Shown here in pieces: positions 38,279 through 40,515 of a stretch of DNA of 40,515 bases (within the stretch, counting starts at the first letter, position 1; the number at the start of each line of letters is the position of its first letter). The translations under genes were made by a program, and so were the position numbers. Origin of the DNA: Vibrio rotiferianus CAIM 577 = LMG 21460 (lineage in GTDB: Bacteria > Pseudomonadota > Gammaproteobacteria > Enterobacterales > Vibrionaceae); assembly GCF_002741985.1 (NCBI RefSeq), contig NZ_APHW01000006.1:1-40515 (forward strand), written 5' to 3'. The notes under the pieces were generated by a model, which saw only the letters and a list, made by a program, of their open reading frames with translations, ran no database searches and had not been told where the DNA came from.

Positions 38279-40000
38279 CTAAGCTGCAGTTGAACCGATA
38301 TTGTTATCTTCATTTTTTGTTTGCTCTTCTTCGATAGATTCTGTGATCAGCGGGCTGAGAAGCTCCGCAACCGCTTTGAAGACAGGGACAATAACCGAGT
38401 TGCCAAATTGCTTATAAGCACTTGTATCGGCACAAACAATATTGAAGTCTGTATCACCGTTTTGACGATACTTTACTGGTTTTTCGAAACCCATTAAGCG
38501 AGCACACTCGCGTGGTGTTAAACGTCTAGGTGTTTTGTACTCAGGGTCAAATAATGTTGTATCAACGTATCGACCATGCTCTTCGTTATACTTATCTTCT
38601 AATGTTTTGGTGAACCTCTTGATCTCTGCTGGAGTAGCTTCTGGAGATGAAATGACGTAGTTTTTTAGCTGACCTGCAACGTAATCATTACGATTTTTGA
38701 TTTTATTGATACAGTCAGGTTTGCATTGGTCAAGGTAATCTGTCTCGAGGCTTTTATCGTTAATTAATATCTCCGAGCCATCTTTGTGGTATCGGGCAGA
38801 TAATGTTCGTGTGACTGTATTAAGATTGTTAGGATCTACCAACCCAAACCCAAAACCATTTCCTTGGGTTTGGTGCTTAAGAGCATAATTGTATAAATAA
38901 TTCCATAAGTTAGGCGTGAGTGTGTATTTATCACGCTCCTCCTCTGATAGGTCACAAAGTATATCTTTTAAGGGAATTCTCACCGAAGGTTTCTGCACAT
39001 TCCTTAGTGATAGTTTGCTTTTGTCCACAGAAAGATCTTTACGAACACCTACAAGCACAACACGCTCACGATGTTGAGGCAGGAAACTAGCGCCATCGAT
39101 AATTACTGGGTCTGGCTTTCGCTTTCTAACTATTTCAATTGCTTGTTCAATATCATCGTGTTCGTTGGAAATATCAGAAACCCAATAGCCAAGGCGGTCA
39201 AGAGTTCTAACAATTACAGCAAACGTGTTCCCCTTATCATGGCTTTTTAAGTTCTTAACATTTTCAAGAACAAAAAACTTAGGCTTTCTTGCTTCGATAA
39301 TCTTCTCAACATCAAAAAATAATGTACCTTGAGTTTCACAATCAAACCCATGAGATCTGCCTAGAGAGTTCTTTTTGGAAACTCCTGCGAGTGAGAAGGG
39401 CTGACAAGGGAAGCCAGCCAAAAGAACATCATGTTTCGGTATATGCTTTCTAATATGTCTAAGTTTATCTTCGTCAGAAACAGAGCTTTCTCCACTGAGA
39501 GTGATTTTCGTAATATCCATAAAATCACGATTCTTTTCAGGGTTTTCTGTTGCTTCATCAAGAAAATAAGGCAGTTCAGTCTTGTCAACATAGTGATTTG
39601 CCAAATATGTACGCCTTGCTTTGTCGTCCCACTCTGAGGTAAATCGGCATTTGCCTCCAATGTCTTCAAAGCCCTTTCTCAGGCCACCAATACCAGCGAA
39701 GAGATCGATAAATGTGAATTGCTCATTTTCCCAGTGTTTAGGTTGGCTTGGCAGCAAGTTTTGTTCGATATAGTTGCGTTCATTTTCACTTAGTGACAAA
39801 GAGCAACTTGATGGATCTTTTTTCCATGAACTTAGTGATTTACGATCAGTTTTAAAACCGAGTTCGTTTAGTTTTATAGCCAGATTCTTCTGATCATATA
39901 TCTCAATCAGCAACTTAAGAAGCTGTGAGCTTTCTTGTCTGTCTTGGCTATGTAGCTTTTCGTACAGCTCATCACCAAGTTTGATTACTTTATCTACCAT
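38279..40000 (-). CDS. EcoRII/Dcm-type DNA cytosine-5 methyltransferase
   Basis: 573-residue C5-cytosine methyltransferase, likely modifying the inner C of CCWGG because it resembles M.EcoRII and Dcm throughout. Motif I is FIDLFAGIGGLRKGF (97-111), the catalytic Cys199 is in GFPCQPFSLAGVSKKNSLGR, motif VI is ENV (246-248), motif VIII QHRERV (309-314), motif IX RRLTPRECARLMGFEK, and motif X includes FGNSVIVPVF. The N-terminus (LLIEIYDQKNLAIKLNELGF) matches the non-catalytic domain of M.EcoRII. It is about 100 residues longer than M.EcoRII or Dcm, largely through an insertion near 417-488. The gene is AT-rich and diverges from the restriction gene across 178 bases. Confidence 0.93.
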   Translation of the reverse strand: MVDKVIKLGDELYEKLHSQDRQESSQLLKLLIEIYDQKNLAIKLNELGFKTDRKSLSSWKKDPSSCSLSLSENERNYIEQNLLPSQPKHWENEQFTFIDLFAGIGGLRKGFEDIGGKCRFTSEWDDKARRTYLANHYVDKTELPYFLDEATENPEKNRDFMDITKITLSGESSVSDEDKLRHIRKHIPKHDVLLAGFPCQPFSLAGVSKKNSLGRSHGFDCETQGTLFFDVEKIIEARKPKFFVLENVKNLKSHDKGNTFAVIVRTLDRLGYWVSDISNEHDDIEQAIEIVRKRKPDPVIIDGASFLPQHRERVVLVGVRKDLSVDKSKLSLRNVQKPSVRIPLKDILCDLSEEERDKYTLTPNLWNYLYNYALKHQTQGNGFGFGLVDPNNLNTVTRTLSARYHKDGSEILINDKSLETDYLDQCKPDCINKIKNRNDYVAGQLKNYVISSPEATPAEIKRFTKTLEDKYNEEHGRYVDTTLFDPEYKTPRRLTPRECARLMGFEKPVKYRQNGDTDFNIVCADTSAYKQFGNSVIVPVFKAVAELLSPLITESIEEEQTKNEDNNIGSTAA

Positions 40001-40178
40001 TGTGCCTGGGTACTTTGTGGGGTAATAGTTCTCTCAATCAACACATTCTACATTAGGCATGTCGATATATACAGTGGTAATTCGTTTTTTGTATGTATGG
40101 GCACTTACTACACGTATGCGAAAGAACACTTTTTAGATAAGATTTATCCAGTTACCTGCAATTTTATAGGGAATCGGT
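40001..40178. promoter_or_regulatory. Divergent promoter region of the restriction-modification pair
   Basis: 178 bases separate the two divergent starts. M.EcoRII is known to repress its own promoter, so regulation here by the methyltransferase is plausible, but I cannot point to a specific operator. No control (C) protein gene is present in the gap. Confidence 0.45.
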
Positions 40179-40515
40179 ATGAGTGCTGTAAAGCAATGGC
40201 TGACGTCGAAAGAAACGAACAGTTGGGTATTGTATATAAAGAGATTATCGGCAAATGATACGGGAGCATCAGGCGCTCATCAGGTCGGAATTTACATACC
40301 AAAAGATAATATGGTGGATCTTTTCCCTTCTATAAACCGCACGGGTGAGAAGAACCCAGATCATTATCTAACTGCAATCACATCTTCTCATGATTTTCCC
40401 GAAAGACAAGTTAGAGCTATTTACTATAACAATAAGTTTTTCGATGGAACTCGAAATGATGAGAGTAACGCAGTGGGGGGGGACGCCATTCGCCATTACA
40501 AGATCATGAGAACAC
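40179..40515 (+). CDS. EcoRII-like restriction endonuclease (partial, frameshifted at G8)
   Basis: The first 112 codons of a gene continuing past the window. The product matches the DNA-binding effector domain of EcoRII, a type IIE enzyme that cuts at CCWGG and needs a second site: VLYIKRLSANDTGASGAHQVG, FPSIN, and SSHDFPERQVRAIYYN. Up to about residue 99 the frame is right. After a run of eight G (40475-40482) the reading frame gives GGDAIRHYK, unlike EcoRII, whereas the +2 frame gives RHSPLQDHENT, which matches EcoRII (GRGSPLQDPENT). Six G restores an alignment of equal length; nine would also restore frame. The catalytic domain is outside the window. Family assignment is strong; activity is doubtful. 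Confidence 0.88.
   Translation, partial: MSAVKQWLTSKETNSWVLYIKRLSANDTGASGAHQVGIYIPKDNMVDLFPSINRTGEKNPDHYLTAITSSHDFPERQVRAIYYNNKFFDGTRNDESNAVGGDAIRHYKIMRT
40475..40482 (+). repeat. G8 homopolymer in the restriction gene
   Basis: Eight consecutive G at the exact point where the EcoRII-like frame is lost. Such runs slip readily during replication and are also hard to sequence. Confidence 0.8.

Noticed and set aside
1..40515. CRISPR array, insertion sequence or prophage
   Set aside because: No regularly spaced repeats, transposase or phage structural genes were found in the window.

Overview
The window is a piece of a gamma-proteobacterial chromosome, almost certainly a marine Vibrio and probably of the Harveyi clade (V. 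parahaemolyticus, alginolyticus or harveyi type). The evidence is the gene order rlmN-rodZ-ispG-hisS-yfgM-bamB-der followed by yfgJ/xseA-guaB-guaA, the GH19 chitinase, the MetT-type methionine transporter, and the protein sequences themselves. Base composition looks mid-40s % G+C by eye, with two visibly AT-richer patches (about 27,000-28,830 and 38,150 to the end). The species call is an inference, because no database was searched.

Bases 1-20,600: the left end carries the last 62 codons of an unrecognised gene. The conserved housekeeping block follows: 23S rRNA/tRNA methylation (rlmN), cell shape (rodZ), isoprenoid synthesis (ispG), histidyl-tRNA synthetase, envelope biogenesis (yfgM, bamB) and ribosome assembly (der). 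An AlaX-like editing protein, a GAF-GGDEF diguanylate cyclase, yfgJ, xseA and the guanine nucleotide genes guaB-guaA come next. After guaA lie an NhaC-family antiporter gene cut by an in-frame amber codon, a secreted GH19 chitinase and the acetate transporter satP.

Bases 20,600-37,990: an alanine/D-amino-acid group (AGCS symporter, dadA, divergent LysR) and a chemoreceptor. An AT-rich two-gene module follows, a periplasmic DUF6795-like protein plus a class 3 lipase without a signal peptide, bracketed by two nearly identical 32-bp terminators. Then come metY, an aminotransferase-BKACE operon, metT behind three tandem MetJ boxes, a DedA protein, a decayed FUSC-family gene and a second LysR regulator.

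Bases 37,990-40,515: a likely island edge. A fragment resembling the 3' end of a tRNA or tmRNA, with a terminator just downstream, is followed by a divergent EcoRII-type restriction-modification pair. The cytosine methyltransferase is intact. The restriction gene runs off the window and its reading frame is shifted at a run of eight G.

The most interesting points are the G8 tract in the EcoRII-like nuclease gene (possible phase-variable restriction, or loss of restriction with retention of methylation), the lipase/DUF6795 pair as a candidate effector-immunity module with duplicated terminators at its borders, the BKACE operon with an unusual active-site residue, and an 11-bp perfect inverted repeat around the der promoter. 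Three genes (antiporter, FUSC, restriction enzyme) carry disruptions. Whether these are real or sequencing/assembly errors cannot be decided from the sequence alone.
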